Below are positions 24,616 to 36,545 of a stretch of DNA of 64,000 nucleotides, in pieces. Numbering within the stretch: position 1 is the first letter of the stretch; each line of letters starts with the position of its first letter. The stretch is from Struthidea cinerea. Its lineage: Eukaryota; Chordata; Aves; Passeriformes; Corcoracidae. The stretch is taken from positions 916,513 to 980,512 of the forward strand of contig VZTI01003366.1 of assembly GCA_013397865.1 (NCBI GenBank), written 5' to 3'. A program made the translations under genes and the position numbers. The notes under the pieces are model-generated. The model worked only from the letters and a program-made list of their open reading frames with translations. It did not search any database and was not told where the DNA came from.

Positions 24616-24645
24616 TTATTATGGAAACATGCCACTTCTAGTTGA
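24514..24645 (+). other. Short ORF (43 codons) inside the CpG patch
   Basis: An ATG at 24514, with G at +4 but C at -3, opens a frame of 43 codons ending in TGA at 24643-24645. The peptide starts MERGSSAPAPGTAAPLPF, is Ala/Pro-rich at first and more ordinary afterwards (…WEQSNAITDCLLWKHATSS). It could be an upstream ORF or a first-exon start of a CpG-island transcript, or simply the product of GC bias. I do not recognise it, and no splice donor is convincing. Confidence 0.12.
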
Positions 24646-27547
24646 TTTACAAGCAGCTTTGTGGAGCTGCTGATCGCCCAGTATTTTTGTTTTTAGTCCG
24701 TTACTCATCTTGATACATCGTTGGTGCATGTCTAAGCAGGGCTGTAAAAGACGCTCGTGGGGACACGGTGGGGCCAAAGCACGGGGGATAGAAAGCAGCT
24801 GTCAGGCAGCATTTCTTCCAGGGGTTTGAGGAGTACCAGCAGGCTGTGTCAGCCCGGCAGTGACTGCTTCTCAGTGCCTGACTTTACAGTCAGACTGTTC
24901 TGTAGTTCCTTCAAGGCCCTGTGGTTTAGCGGCTGCACCGATGGCTGCAGTGCATTTAGAGCAAAGTGAAATAACACTAGTTCCTTCCATCCTCTGCTGC
25001 CTCACCCTGAGAAATTAGCAGCCTCTTTTGGGAACTACTAGTCAATATCACAGATCCAATCACCTCCGGACTTTCAGCAAAGTTTGAAACCGGTTCAGGA
25101 GCTGAATTTCAAGTCTGCTTTTCCTGTGCCAAAATCCGCAGAGCTGAATACCTGGGAACTATGGAGGTGGGTTAAGTCACGGACCAAATACACTCTGAGC
25201 TTTTCATTGTCTACTTCTAATGCATCAGCTCTCCCAAAATAATATGTCTAGCATGGTTCATACCACAATCACTGCTGTAATCACCACTGAAACCTGGATA
25301 GGTTAGAAATCCATATGTGGTTCTGTGTCTGGGTGAATTTGGCAGACAAAAAGCAGTCCCCAAAAGGCAATTTCTTCCTATCAAATCATCTGCCAATTTT
25401 AACAGTTTTGATTTATGCTTTTTAAGGTTACTGAGCTCTTTGCTGAAAGTTGAAGGACATCTGCACTGGTGCTGTCACTGAATGTGCCTCCTCAGGATCA
25501 AGACTGGCTTCCAGATGACAGAGTATCTGGGAGCTTGTATCTTTTACAGGAGAGGCTTCTCTGCCTGTCTTGTTGGTCCTCTCCACTTCCCTGGCTAAAA
25601 TAAGTGCTTCCAATTACAGAAAAATATATGTGAAATACATCAGGCAGGTTTTGTGCATTGTAGTTTCAAGGGAGGTAGAGGTGTTACACTTCTGTCTGCT
25701 CCTTTACCTGCTATTTCAACCAAGGGTAGAGAAGAAATGTGCCTTGAGGGTACGTAGCCCTCCTGGCTTCTCTAATGAAACTTTATTTGGGGAGTTGGTT
25801 TTTCTGTCCTTTCTTTATTTGTCCCTGAAAAGAGAAATTAATTAGGCCCGTTGGAAGTATATGAGGGCCGTTTTGCAAGGGGAAAAACAGAGCAGGTGAG
25901 CAGTTGTTGGAATTACTTGGACAGTAGACAAGAGCATGGAATAAGAGACCGACAAGAGGGTAGTTAATTTAGTTAGAAAGACTGGCTGAGCATAGCAGTC
26001 TGGAAAATAGATCATCTTTCTGAAAGGCACAAAGAAGAAAAATAATAGCTCCAGATTCATCCCTTGTGTAAATCTTTTGAAGCTGGTGACTTACACCAGG
26101 ATGATTTAACCCCATTAATTTTAATGGGTCACTGCAGTGTCCCGAGAGTTGTTTTTTGCTGTGCTCTGTTCTGAGACAGAGATAAAGCAGAGACTTGGTG
26201 CCTAGGCTTCAACCCAAGCTTGATGTCCCCATGGGGCTGGCTTGGGCCTGTCCACATTGTGGCTGACTCCAGTTGGAGAGGGAAAAGGATGCAGGAGATG
26301 ATGATGTGTCTGAGCCCTTGTCCCGTGACGGCTGGGTGCTGCCAGGACTTTGTTGTGAGCCATAACATGCCTAAAAAATTATATCTGGTCTGAAAAGCAA
26401 GGATAGGCAGGCTCAGAGGGCTCACTGGAGTCAACACCGACCCTCACTCTGCTATGGGTCTGCTGATCCAAAGTGATTAACAATTAACATACTAACCAGA
26501 AACAAGTAGCTGTGGAGCAGTGTGGCAAAGAAAGGAGCCTGAAATTGAGCATAAATGGGCATCAGGTGAGTCCTGTTGGGACTCAGTGGGCAGAGGGTGA
26601 AGGTCAGTGCCCTTGACACATGACAGGGACTCAGGGCTATGGCTGGGGACAGGGATAAAGCACATTTACCACCTATCATTGAAGGCAAGCTGGTCATAGC
26701 AGGAGTTGGCCACGCATAGTTAAAAAGCCTGTGTATCACAGCAGGGAAAATTAAATCTAGTGCCAGGAGGGGGGATGCATCTTTGTCACCAGTTGTCAAA
26801 CAGCTGAAAACGTGGTGGCAGACACAGCTGTAGTGCTTGAGCAGAAATAGTGATCAAGCCCCAATCTCATCGGGCAGCAGCATGTCATGAGCTGTGCTTG
26901 GCCCCTGCTCCTTGGGGACCTCAGGGCTTTGCGTCTCAGCTCTGTTCTCTGTGTGCCTCTCCTCGTGGCCTTGCTCCTAGGGCCTGACTCCCTGTCCTTC
27001 ATTTTAGAAATGATTCAAGTTGTTCTGAAGTATTGACCAGACAACAGGAAATGAGCCAGGAGGAACAGATGGACCAAAATGAAATGAAGTGATAAATCTT
27101 AATGCAAATGTTCTGTGTAATACAGGAGGGGGAAGCTGCCTTTGGTGAAGTTTGGGTGTGAAGTCATCCCCAAGCAGCCTGCTTTTGTCAAGGCATCAGC
27201 TGCTCTTCAGCATCATGCAGAAGGAAGGGAAGATGAGCATCACTGTGTCTCTGGGCATTTATCTCTTGACAAACGTGACATGACTGCACAGTGATTCTGG
27301 GGGAGAGTCCAGATACGGGCCCCAGGAAGGAAGGATGTAACACACGCTGCAGTAAAAGTTTCTCAGTAATCTTTGTGGCTTAACTTCTTTTAATACTGCC
27401 ATTTAATCTCATTGGTCTGTAGTCTTCTCCCAATCACATACTGTAAGGCAAACTCTGCTAAATCACTCCACAGCTAGAGCAGATCAGAAAATCCATCTGG
27501 ATTGGCAAGCTGATCTGTGAAATGCTTTATAAAGCTTGTATGAGCGA
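24646..27547. other. Noncoding DNA, no gene recognised
   Basis: Unique-looking sequence without tandem repeats, RNA genes or recognised exons. The short frames on both strands look like chance. Confidence 0.55.
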
Positions 27548-27822
27548 TAGTGTGGCCAGCAGGGCCAGGCCAGTGATCGTCCCCGTGCTGGGTTCTGGTG
27601 AAACTGCACCTCAAGTGTTGTGTCCAGTTTTGGGCCTCTCACTACAAGAAGGACGTTGAGGTGCTGGGTTGAATCCAGAGAAAGCTAATGGAGCTATTTA
27701 AAAGACAGGTAGATGTGGCACTTATGGACATGGTTTACTGGTGCCTTGGCAGTGCTTGGTTAACAGTTGGACTTGATGATCTTAAGGGTCTTTTCCAACC
27801 TAAATGATTCTATGATTCTGTG
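27548..27822 (+). mobile_element. CR1 LINE, 3' fragment with internal deletion
   Basis: The 5' part (about 27548-27680) corresponds to the C-terminal coding region of the CR1 reverse-transcriptase ORF, recognisable by AGTGTGGCCAGCAGG, GTGTCCAGTTTTGGGCC and CACTACAAGAAGGACG. The 3' part (about 27700-27822) holds GATGTGGCACTTATGGACAT, then TTGGACTTGATGATCTTAA, and ends with the avian CR1 tail ATGATTCTATGATTCTGTG. The middle of the usual 3' region is missing between them, and the coding frame is degraded. The element is 5'-truncated, as most CR1 copies are, and inactive. It is the main evidence for a bird or close sauropsid source; the subfamily is not assigned. Confidence 0.93.
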
Positions 27823-29552
27823 AATATCGAAAGTTGTTCTTGTAGGCATGTGAGCCTTGGAAGGACCATGTGTGCTGGTACCCAACATATCACAGTGTAA
27901 TATTTAAATGTACCCAGTACATCTGTCTTTCTGTCTTTTGGAGCGAGAAGTTTCAGATGTAAAGGGTGAAACTCAATTTGCCTAAGACAGGGTTGCAATT
28001 CACCCCAAGGGCTGGAACAAGTGCTGCTGCTGCTCTGTAGTACCCGAGGAGGATGAGGAATTTCAACCATGCCTATCCACAGACAAGTGGGAGAGTCCCA
28101 GCAGAACCTCATTTCTGTGGCAGGTTATTTTAAGTAACAGCAGCAATTCCCTTCACATCACACAGGGCTGCCTGCATGGTCCTTGTGCAGCCTCTTCAAG
28201 GGTAGCACGGGCTGGCAGTGTGAGGGAGTCTGAGTGCCACAGGATTCTCTGAGAAATTAACCCTTTTCCTTGGCAAAGGAAGTGATTGGAAAGTGCAGGT
28301 GCTGCTGAAATCCTGCCTGCATATCCTGATCCATGAGCAGCATCACCAGCCCAAGTCTGCACTGCAGTGAGTCAGTACAGTTTGCCACCACACACACCTC
28401 TGAGCTCCTGCAATTGCATCCTCAGAGCACAATCTGGCTCATTTCCCCAGAATATGTAGCAAAAAAAAATTAAGTAAAGGGGAACACTGAAAAATTTGCA
28501 ACTTTTATTAAACAAAGGAATATAAGAAATATTTGTTACTGCTCAACGTTAAATGTGAACAGACCTCAGCAGGTGTGAAGGGATGTGATACAGGCTTGGA
28601 AACCCTGGAGCAAGCCAAGGGAAGGCCTGTGAGAAGAAGAGAAGAATGCAACATGATGATGAAATGCAAATTTTTCTGCGACTGTGTTTAAGTGCAGGAT
28701 CAGGGGCCATCCAGCTGTCTGTTGGCTGTTTTCAGCAAAAAGACAACAGAAGGCAATGGATGATCTCATCCTGCCCCTCTTAAACTGACAAATCTCCTCC
28801 ACAGTTGCTTACGTATCAGTTTTTCTAAGGTTGTTCCTTGCCAGCTGTTTGGCAAGGCCTGGTGTGGACTGAACATTTTCTTCTCTCTCACTGCTCCCTC
28901 GTACGGAGGAAACAGCTCAGGTGGGCGAGGTGTCCGTGGCTGGGAGGTGGGACAGCCCAGACGTATTTCAGGGGTTTGAAAGTGTCGGCAGGAGAACCCT
29001 CAGTGTGAGGCCAGCTTTTGGGGCAATAGTGCCAACGTATGGTTTGTGGGGATGAGAGCCCAGGAGAAGCTCACACAGGGCTGTCTTTGAAATGCTGGAT
29101 GCTGCAGGTATAATGTGGTGGTTTTATCTCACCTGTGAACATCTCTGACAAGGCATCCGGGCATTAGTCTTGTGCTTGTTATTGTAACATTTACTGGAAT
29201 GAAACACTAGCATTTTTAAATCACTGCCATCAAAGCATATAATAAATTGTAAGCAGTTTATTTTCCTTTGAGTATATCTCTGTGCCAAATCATTCAGTGC
29301 TCATATCTTCCAAATTGGGCGTGACATTGCCAGTGGAGAGCTGTGACTGAGCATAAAATAATTATTTTTTAGAAAAGCTCAGCTGTAAAAAAAAAAAGTG
29401 CTTCCTAAAAAAAAATTAATGGAAAAGGACCCCTACCTCTTAAAACAGTTCTGCTTCCAGCCTCTGATAATAACAGTGTGTTCAACCCTTGAAGTGGTAA
29501 AAGTCTGCTTTCTGCAAAGTGGAATTTAAAAGACTGTTGATCAAAAGTGTAC
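27823..29552. other. Noncoding DNA, no gene recognised
   Basis: No gene or repeat recognised. AT-rich stretches near 29150-29410 contain homeodomain-like TAAT cores and short A runs. Confidence 0.55.
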
Positions 29553-29573
29553 ATATATATATATATATATATA
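29553..29573. repeat. (AT)n microsatellite, about 10 units
   Basis: Perfect alternating AT flanked by GTGTAC on the left and CACTGTGCACATGTAC on the right, so the whole locus is nearly self-complementary and could extrude as a cruciform. A simple repeat with no other role seen. Confidence 0.93.
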
Positions 29574-32500
29574 CACTGTGCACATGTACTCTGCAGTTAC
29601 TCCCACCCACACCCTGATTTTCATGCCTCTAAGAGCTGTGACACACTTTTAAGAGGAGCGATATATTTTAAAACTCACACTGTGGCATAGGATGAAGGTC
29701 AGCATGACTGAGTCTGAGTCTTTGAGGGATGGAGAAATTAAACCCCAGCCTCCACTCTTCCTTTGCAACTTTGGGCCATGAGTTCTTTGCTCAAATTTTT
29801 TCTTGTGAAATGCTATGGTGTCTTTTCCCTACTTCTGAGGAGGGAGATCCACCCGAGTTCCTGGGTGCTCAGCTGTGAAGATAACATGGCCATGGTTGCA
29901 TTAGCAACTGGATGCTCTGACTTCTTTCAAGTAGTTCCCAGCCTTAACTGCAGTTTTCCTTCTGAAATGTTCCTGACTTTAAGCATTGAGTAAAACTGCA
30001 CCTGGAGACACATTTGGAGCTCTGTTGTCATCGTTGCAGTTGTTTTTCAAGTCCTGTTTGGGAGATGGACTTTCTTTGGAGCTGGTGGCGAGCCACAGTC
30101 GCAGGGCACGTGCATGGTGTGTCTCACCTGCGCGTGTCCTCTGCCCTGTGTGCCGGAGGTCGGCTCCTCTCACAGCCTCCTCGCCCGCCCTTTGGGGACC
30201 CTCAAGGCAGGTGAAGGAGGAATGAGGGGCAGGGTGTTATGTTTGCATTTTGGACTGTTTCACTGCTGATTAGAGCAGTTCTAGGACCTGTTGGGCATGA
30301 TATGACCTGCAGGCTCCTGGGTAGTGGAGGCAGAGAGGTGGCAAAAAATCTCTTCCTTCTCATCACCATCCCAGATTTGCTTGGGTGCACATAGGGCTCT
30401 AAGATTTTCATGACATTATTTAAAAAATGTTTCTTCTTGGGAAAAACCAGAGCATTTTTTCCTTTTCTGTGTCTTTACTGAGAAAATGGTCTTGGTAGTG
30501 TTACCACAGTAAATAAATTAAGCAACTTACAGCCTACGACAAAACCTTGCATTCTTCAGTGTAAAATGAAAACACATAAACAACCAGCAGAGGGGATGTG
30601 CCTGGCCTCTAATCTGCATGGAGTTCACTCTTTCAGACCCTTGTTTCCTTCTGTACAGTGATTTAGAAGGAAAAGCTTTTATCTAATCATGAGGTAGGTC
30701 TCTGCAGAGCTCCCCAGGCGCTGCTAATGGATGGGATGCACAGCAGAGCTTGAAGGCTTGAAGCTGAATCTTTGGTGCTGCACATGCTGTTGCTATGTAG
30801 GTCAGAGCTGGGTTTTGTGCAGGGCCCAGGGTATTCATGTAGTGACCAGAGCCATTTTGCATTAGGGTGAGGTGTGTGTTGTAAGCAGGGGAGGGAGGCT
30901 CAGCTGCCCCAGAGACAACAGGTTGAGGCCAGAAGTGGTGAGGCAGGGACGGGTGAGAAGCTGGTGCTGCAGAGGGAGCGGAGGCAAAGCAGAAGGTTCC
31001 AGGAATTAGCTCCAGTCACAGAGGATGACTGGGGAAGAAACTGTTAATAAGTAGGTTATTGGCAGTCGGACACTCCGTTTCATGCTCTGATTCATAATCC
31101 CCACAGCTGCATCTCCTGGCTGGCATGCCTAGATTCTAGTTTTGAATCTCACAGTATTTTACCGTAGTGAGAGATTATTCAAAATAGCACTGAATTCAGG
31201 CTCAGAACCAGACACCACAGTGTGAACTTCAGAATACACAAACCTCCCAGGACTTCAGGGATGCTTTTGTCATCCTGTGGTAGATGCTACTGCCCGGCAC
31301 AGCATGGCTTGCCCTGGTAGGAAAGGCAATGTTCCTGCTGAGAGCGTGGTTTCTTATTGTCCAGCTTCTGGCATTTCAGGTAACAAAGGGAAAAAATAGT
31401 GCAGAAAAGCTGATTGCAGGGCATGACATTTGCAGAACCTCATTGATATTCCAGGCTTGGGAACTACTGAGCAAGTGAGGTCAACAACCGAAAAGGAGGG
31501 GGTGTAATGCCTGACAATCAATGGCATTTTCCCTTCGCCCACATGTGATATCTACATATCAGATAATGTGAACAGTTAAAGCAGGAATACACTGCCAATG
31601 CCATTTAGCTCTGTAAAATAGAGATCCCTCATGTTGCAGCCCAGAAATACTCCCTGAATCATCGTTCATTTTGAAGGAAAAAGTAATTTCTCTTTTAGCT
31701 GAATTAAAAGGTCTGCTCCTATAACCAGCTGAATGGATGAAAATAATTACATTCATTCATTATGCCTCTTCACTTTTATGAACGTAGAACATGGAAAAAG
31801 ATACTGGAAATGCCACACATACTCTTTGGAGATGTACAAGGTGAATTAAAAGTTAATGTCTGCATGGAGAATTGGACAGGAGTTACATAAAAAGAACAAG
31901 GAGACACTGACTGTTTTCTGCATGAGCACGTCTGAAAAACATCCAAATTTGTATCTGAACTGGACAGCAAAATTTTTGTCTATTCAGACATTGCACTGTT
32001 TCGTGGTGTGTGCAATCTGCATATGTTGTAAATGCATATAAAAAGATAATTTCTTCTATTTTCCAGAGTTACTTTAATGCTGGTCACCTTAGAAAGTGAG
32101 CTGACATGATTTGAGGTGTTTTGAAGCACGTTATACAAGCATATATTTGAGGGTAACATGATTTTTTTTATTTGCCCTTTTAATTGAGTAAGGCTCAAAA
32201 GAAGGTATTAGGATGGATTCAAACATGTAATAGCAAAAACATCTTCTGCTTCTGCAAAGTCAGTTTTAAGTTCAGTATTATAATCTGTCAAATACCAATC
32301 AAGCAAAATTCATTACAAGTTTTGATAATTTTAAGTATGGGACTACAAAACTTAGGGTGTATCTGTCTATCTTTAGTCTCAGGAATCTTATACTGGTCCA
32401 GGCTGAAGGAGCTGTTTTCTTTTTTTCCTTTCCCAAAATGAATTGAGCATTGAGACTGAAATAATCTTTTACACCATCTTGAAGTATATAGCTTTTTTTA

Positions 32501-35407
32501 TTTATTATTTCATACCCTATTACAAAAAAGAGCATCTCCATTCACTCCTGGAGTGCTCAATAAATCCTTTTTCAGTGGGTCTGATACTTCCTAGGGTGGA
32601 ATACTCTGGAAACTTCGTGATGCTTCTTTCCAAGTGCTGTGTAATTTAGTTCTTTTATCTTTTAGAGAGCATAAAAGAGTTGGACCTACTATCAGAATTG
32701 GGTATTTGAAAGGGGTTTGGTCATTACCTTGAAAAGTAACCCTAGTGTTTGAAAGGTTTTATCTTTGGGAAGGTGTCTCTATTTTTCTGCCATAATTGGT
32801 GCCTGTCAGTGATAATTTGGAATCATTTAATGAATCCTAACAGTTACATTGGGCAAGACAAATTCAAGACTTCTTTTTTCTTTTATGTTTTAATGTTAGA
32901 ATCACAGAGGATGTTTTAAGAGTGCCTGATCCTGGTAGGTAATCAGGGAAGACAAGTCTGCTTTTAGTAGTTGCCAGTCCAGCAAAATTTACTAGATGCA
33001 TTTAATAGCTATGTTTTGGAGTTTTACAGTGTCTGAAAAAGCTCAGTTCAAAGGATGGTGATTAGAGAAATTTCCTTGAGTTCATGAACTTGCAGTAGAT
33101 CTTACATGCCATGATTTATGTCTCTTGACTAGTAAATTAAAGAACCCGATGACTTGAAAGATATTTCCATGTGCTGCTTTGTAGAAACAGGCAGAAAACA
33201 ATTCCAAGTAATATAAAATTGGTGTCTTATAGAGAACTACGCTGTTTAGTATGCTGGAAAGACATTTGATGTCGCAAGACAGTTAACTGAGGACATGCTG
33301 CTGAGGCAGATTTGGGAAGGAGCCCTGCTTTAATCTCCCTACTCTAACTGAAGGAAATGTAAAGAGGAAAGGAAAGACTACAGTCACCAGATGAAGAAGT
33401 CAGAGTTCATACTGTGGGCTTGATCTTGTCTTCCCACATGCATCGTAAGTTTTTGCCTCTCTTGGAAAAAATATTTATCGTTCTTAGGGCCATATGTGCA
33501 ACAGATGATTTTAAAAAGTCAGGGGAGAGATCTCCCACTAAAAGGGGATGTAAAACTAGGTAGGGCGATAGGGTATTTAGCAGTGCAAAGTAAGTACAGA
33601 TGCAATAGCCATCTGCTGTCTGTGCACACTGCAGTCTTAATCTTTCAGGTCCTACTGCCCTTGGACATGTAGCAGGAGCAGCAAGACAGAGAAGCCCAAG
33701 CATCATGTTGCTAAAAAGCCAGTTGAGTACACAAAAGTACTACGCACCAGAACACCAGCAGAAAAAAAATGCAAAATTGTCCAATACCAAGCATCTGGCA
33801 CACTCTCCTTTGTACTGGGAGCTCAGAGGTCTAGCAGGGCTGGGGCCATGTCTGGAAATGCCTGTAAATAATTTCTTACTTTGCCAATTTAGAGACTTTA
33901 AAATGTCAAAAATGCCAGTGACAGCCTGGGATTTCCCTGTGTGAGCCTGCAGCATAAGAGCGGCTGCCAGCACTTGCACCACGCACTGGAATCCCAGGGA
34001 GCGATGAAGAAACCCAGCACCCACAGTGGGGTGGTTGTGAGGCTGGTATGGGGCAAAGGAGAGTGTTCAGAGGAGGCTGTGGGTGGGTATCATCGCGGCT
34101 TGGGCAGTCAGAAAGAAAAGGGCAGACAGGAGGTTCTTCTGCTTTGTCTTCCTGTAAAAGGGTCCTGGTCCTGTGGGTCTTCCAAGGGCTTGGTGCCACC
34201 AGCCCCTGCAGATTCATCATGGGGAGTTGTGTTCGCAGGTGGGATGTGGTGCATGAGAGTCGAGGGGAGTTGCATGTCCCAAGGCTTTCAAGAGCAGGAG
34301 GGGAGAGCAGGAGGAAGGCAGCCCAAACCACTGTTGTTTGGGTCCCTTCTCCTTTCTCAGGTCCCTCTGCCCAAGATGAGGAGCAAGAAGAAATGTGAAT
34401 TTCTTTGCTCAACAACACCACAAGCAAAGCAGCAGCAGCTGTAGCACTTACACCACTGGCCACAGGCACTTTGCAATGGCTCCTGCTGGCATCTGTCCCC
34501 TGGTGTGAAGAGACCTGCTCTAACCTATACCTGGGGCTTGTTGGATGCCACTGGCAGGTCAGGTCAAGCCATCAAAACTTTTGGGTTGTTTTGCACCCCT
34601 GGCTGACTGCATGAGCTTGCTCAGTCACCCTTTCTACATTCCTCAGCTCTAAACATGTGATGAGGTGACTCACTCCTATCGAATGCACACTTAATTTTAT
34701 TAGATAGTCATCAATATGTTTCATATGCTCTCTATTAAAGAATTGCATGTTTGTTTCCTTGAATATCTGCTGGAAACAGCTTAGATAAACAGCTTATACA
34801 GGGGAATCTCAGTACCCTCTACCAAAAAAAATATCCTGTAGGTTGCCTCTTTAAGTGCTGGATGCACATATGGGAGAATCGGGGATGATGAAGTATTCAC
34901 TCAGATTGCTGGTTTCCGCTGCATTGAAGTCAGAGACATTGAAGGCACTACAGCATTTATAACCGATTTCCTGAACAGTGTAGCAAATAGAGATGAGAGC
35001 CCTTTTCTTGTAACTCACATGTGCAACAGAAATCACTTAGCTAACATAAATCAGGACTAAATTGCTTTTAAAGGCTCACAAAACATTTCTGAAAGAGACA
35101 GGATGAGGAAACCATTTGCCACAGTAGAGTATGTCCCCATGATGAGTCCTTGATTAAAGCTTGATCAAAAAGCCTTATTGGCTTTTCATTAGAGCCTGGT
35201 TATGTACAGTTGAAATTCAGCAGTGATTTCAACAGAATAGGCACAGAAATATGCACAGGAGGTAAATTTAAGCAGGATTCTAGACCATCAAAGTACGTGA
35301 TTAAGGACAATTTAATGTGCTGAGTAATGCAGTGTGATTTGGATGTAATTTATCCTAATCCAGTCTGATCTTTTACAGGAGAATATATTATAAGGCCACA
35401 ATTAGGT
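29574..35407. other. Noncoding DNA, no gene recognised
   Basis: Mixed sequence. The interval 33.9-34.5 kb is more GC-rich and carries chance frames up to 187 codons on the minus strand that overlap 167- and 116-codon frames on the plus strand. AT-rich sequence dominates 31.7-33.2 kb. No recognisable exon or element. Confidence 0.55.
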
Positions 35408-35730
35408 GAGACCAGGGCCCCATCTGGCCTCCTGTCTCCAACAGTGGCTTACAGCCAATACAAGAAACAAAGCAAATACAGAGTGAGCTTCCCTTGTGTA
35501 TCCTCTCTGTTTCTGGCATTCAGCCGCTATGGGACTCTTCGGGTCAAAACATCCAGAGCATGGAGTACAATAGCCACCATTTATCCCTGCTCCATGCATT
35601 TATCTCATTGCTTTTTGAACCCATGCCTAGTTTTGGTGATTACAAAGTCTAACACCAGTGAGTACCATGATTCATCTGCGTTACATGCAGAAGCTCTTCT
35701 CTTACTTTGATTTAAACTGCTGTGCTCCAG
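35408..35730 (-). mobile_element. Decayed CR1/L3-like interspersed repeat, antisense
   Basis: From memory of widespread amniote repeats, several blocks appear in the expected order: GGGCCCCATCTGGCC, CCTGTCTCCAACAGTGGC, then TTTTTGAACCCATGCCTAGT with TTTTGG, AGTGAGTACCATGATTCATC and CTTTGATTTAAACTGCTG. The second half resembles the reverse complement of the 3' coding part of ancient CR1/L3-type LINEs. The copy is highly diverged, has no coding capacity and is clearly older than the CR1 at 27.5 kb. The exact family and ends are uncertain. The frame at 35444-35710 falls inside it and is not a gene. Confidence 0.5.
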
Positions 35731-36230
35731 CTATTCTTCCTGGTGCAGTAATTCAGCGGCAAAAGCCTTTTTGGATGAGCTGTGTCTGGAGCTGGGGTTG
35801 AGGCTTGGTAGTCTGTCACTTGGAATTTTTCTCCTCTTCCCTTCCCTCTCTCCATTTCCAAGAACTCTCTGGGATGAGCGTTTAGGGGGTGACATTGTTG
35901 GTCCCATGAATGTAGTGGTGGAGGTGATGGTATCTGGCCTCCCATGAGCAGGCACAACCTGACGGGCCATGGGTGATGTCTCCTTTTGGGGAGGTCATCC
36001 ATAGGGACAGGAGATGGAGAAGACAGTGTCCAGGCACCACACACACAGCTCTGGGCAGAGTTAGTCTGAAACAGCAGAAGGTGTCCCTGGAGAGGGACAG
36101 CAGAGGAACTGCTCGGGCTGCAGTTTAGGAACCCAAATGGACCATGTGGTTGCTAACCAGAGGTTGGACCCACATCTCCCACAGAAACAAGAATTTGAGG
36201 CACCCACCCTCAAATCAGGGAGGGCTCAAG
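35731..36230. other. Noncoding DNA, nothing recognised
   Basis: Unique-looking sequence following the decayed repeat. Overlapping minus-strand frames here are chance. Confidence 0.5.
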
Positions 36231-36545
36231 AAAATGAAGTAAAGACTCAAAGCCTGTGCAGCATTCTTAAGCTCTTAATCAGATTCATATGATGTATATG
36301 CAAGCTCATTAGCCCGACCAGTTTATAAGGTACATTTGAATTTATGACTCTGATACTCAATACTTAATTTGTAACTGTGATTAGATGCATCTTTTAAACA
36401 TGTTGTAGCTGCATGTAGATGTTTGTAATAAAATTCCCAAGTGAAGAGCACAACTGGAAAACCTGCACATGAGAATGATTAATTTTTATTAACTTGTTTT
36501 TATCACTCAGCATTTTTGCTATAAAGGCTATAATAAAGTGACACA
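36231..36545. promoter_or_regulatory. AT-rich stretch, possible conserved noncoding element
   Basis: The stretch is dense in TAAT/ATTA-type cores, including TTAATTTTTATTAAC near 36479-36493 and ATTAG/GATTAG motifs. It is free of simple repeats and different in texture from its neighbours. Such sequence is common in developmental enhancers of vertebrates. There is no direct evidence of conservation or function; the call rests on motif density only. Confidence 0.15.

Noticed and set aside
33906..34469. 187-codon minus-strand frame against 167- and 116-codon plus-strand frames
   Set aside because: Three mutually overlapping frames cannot all be real, none shows a domain, and the local GC content explains their length.
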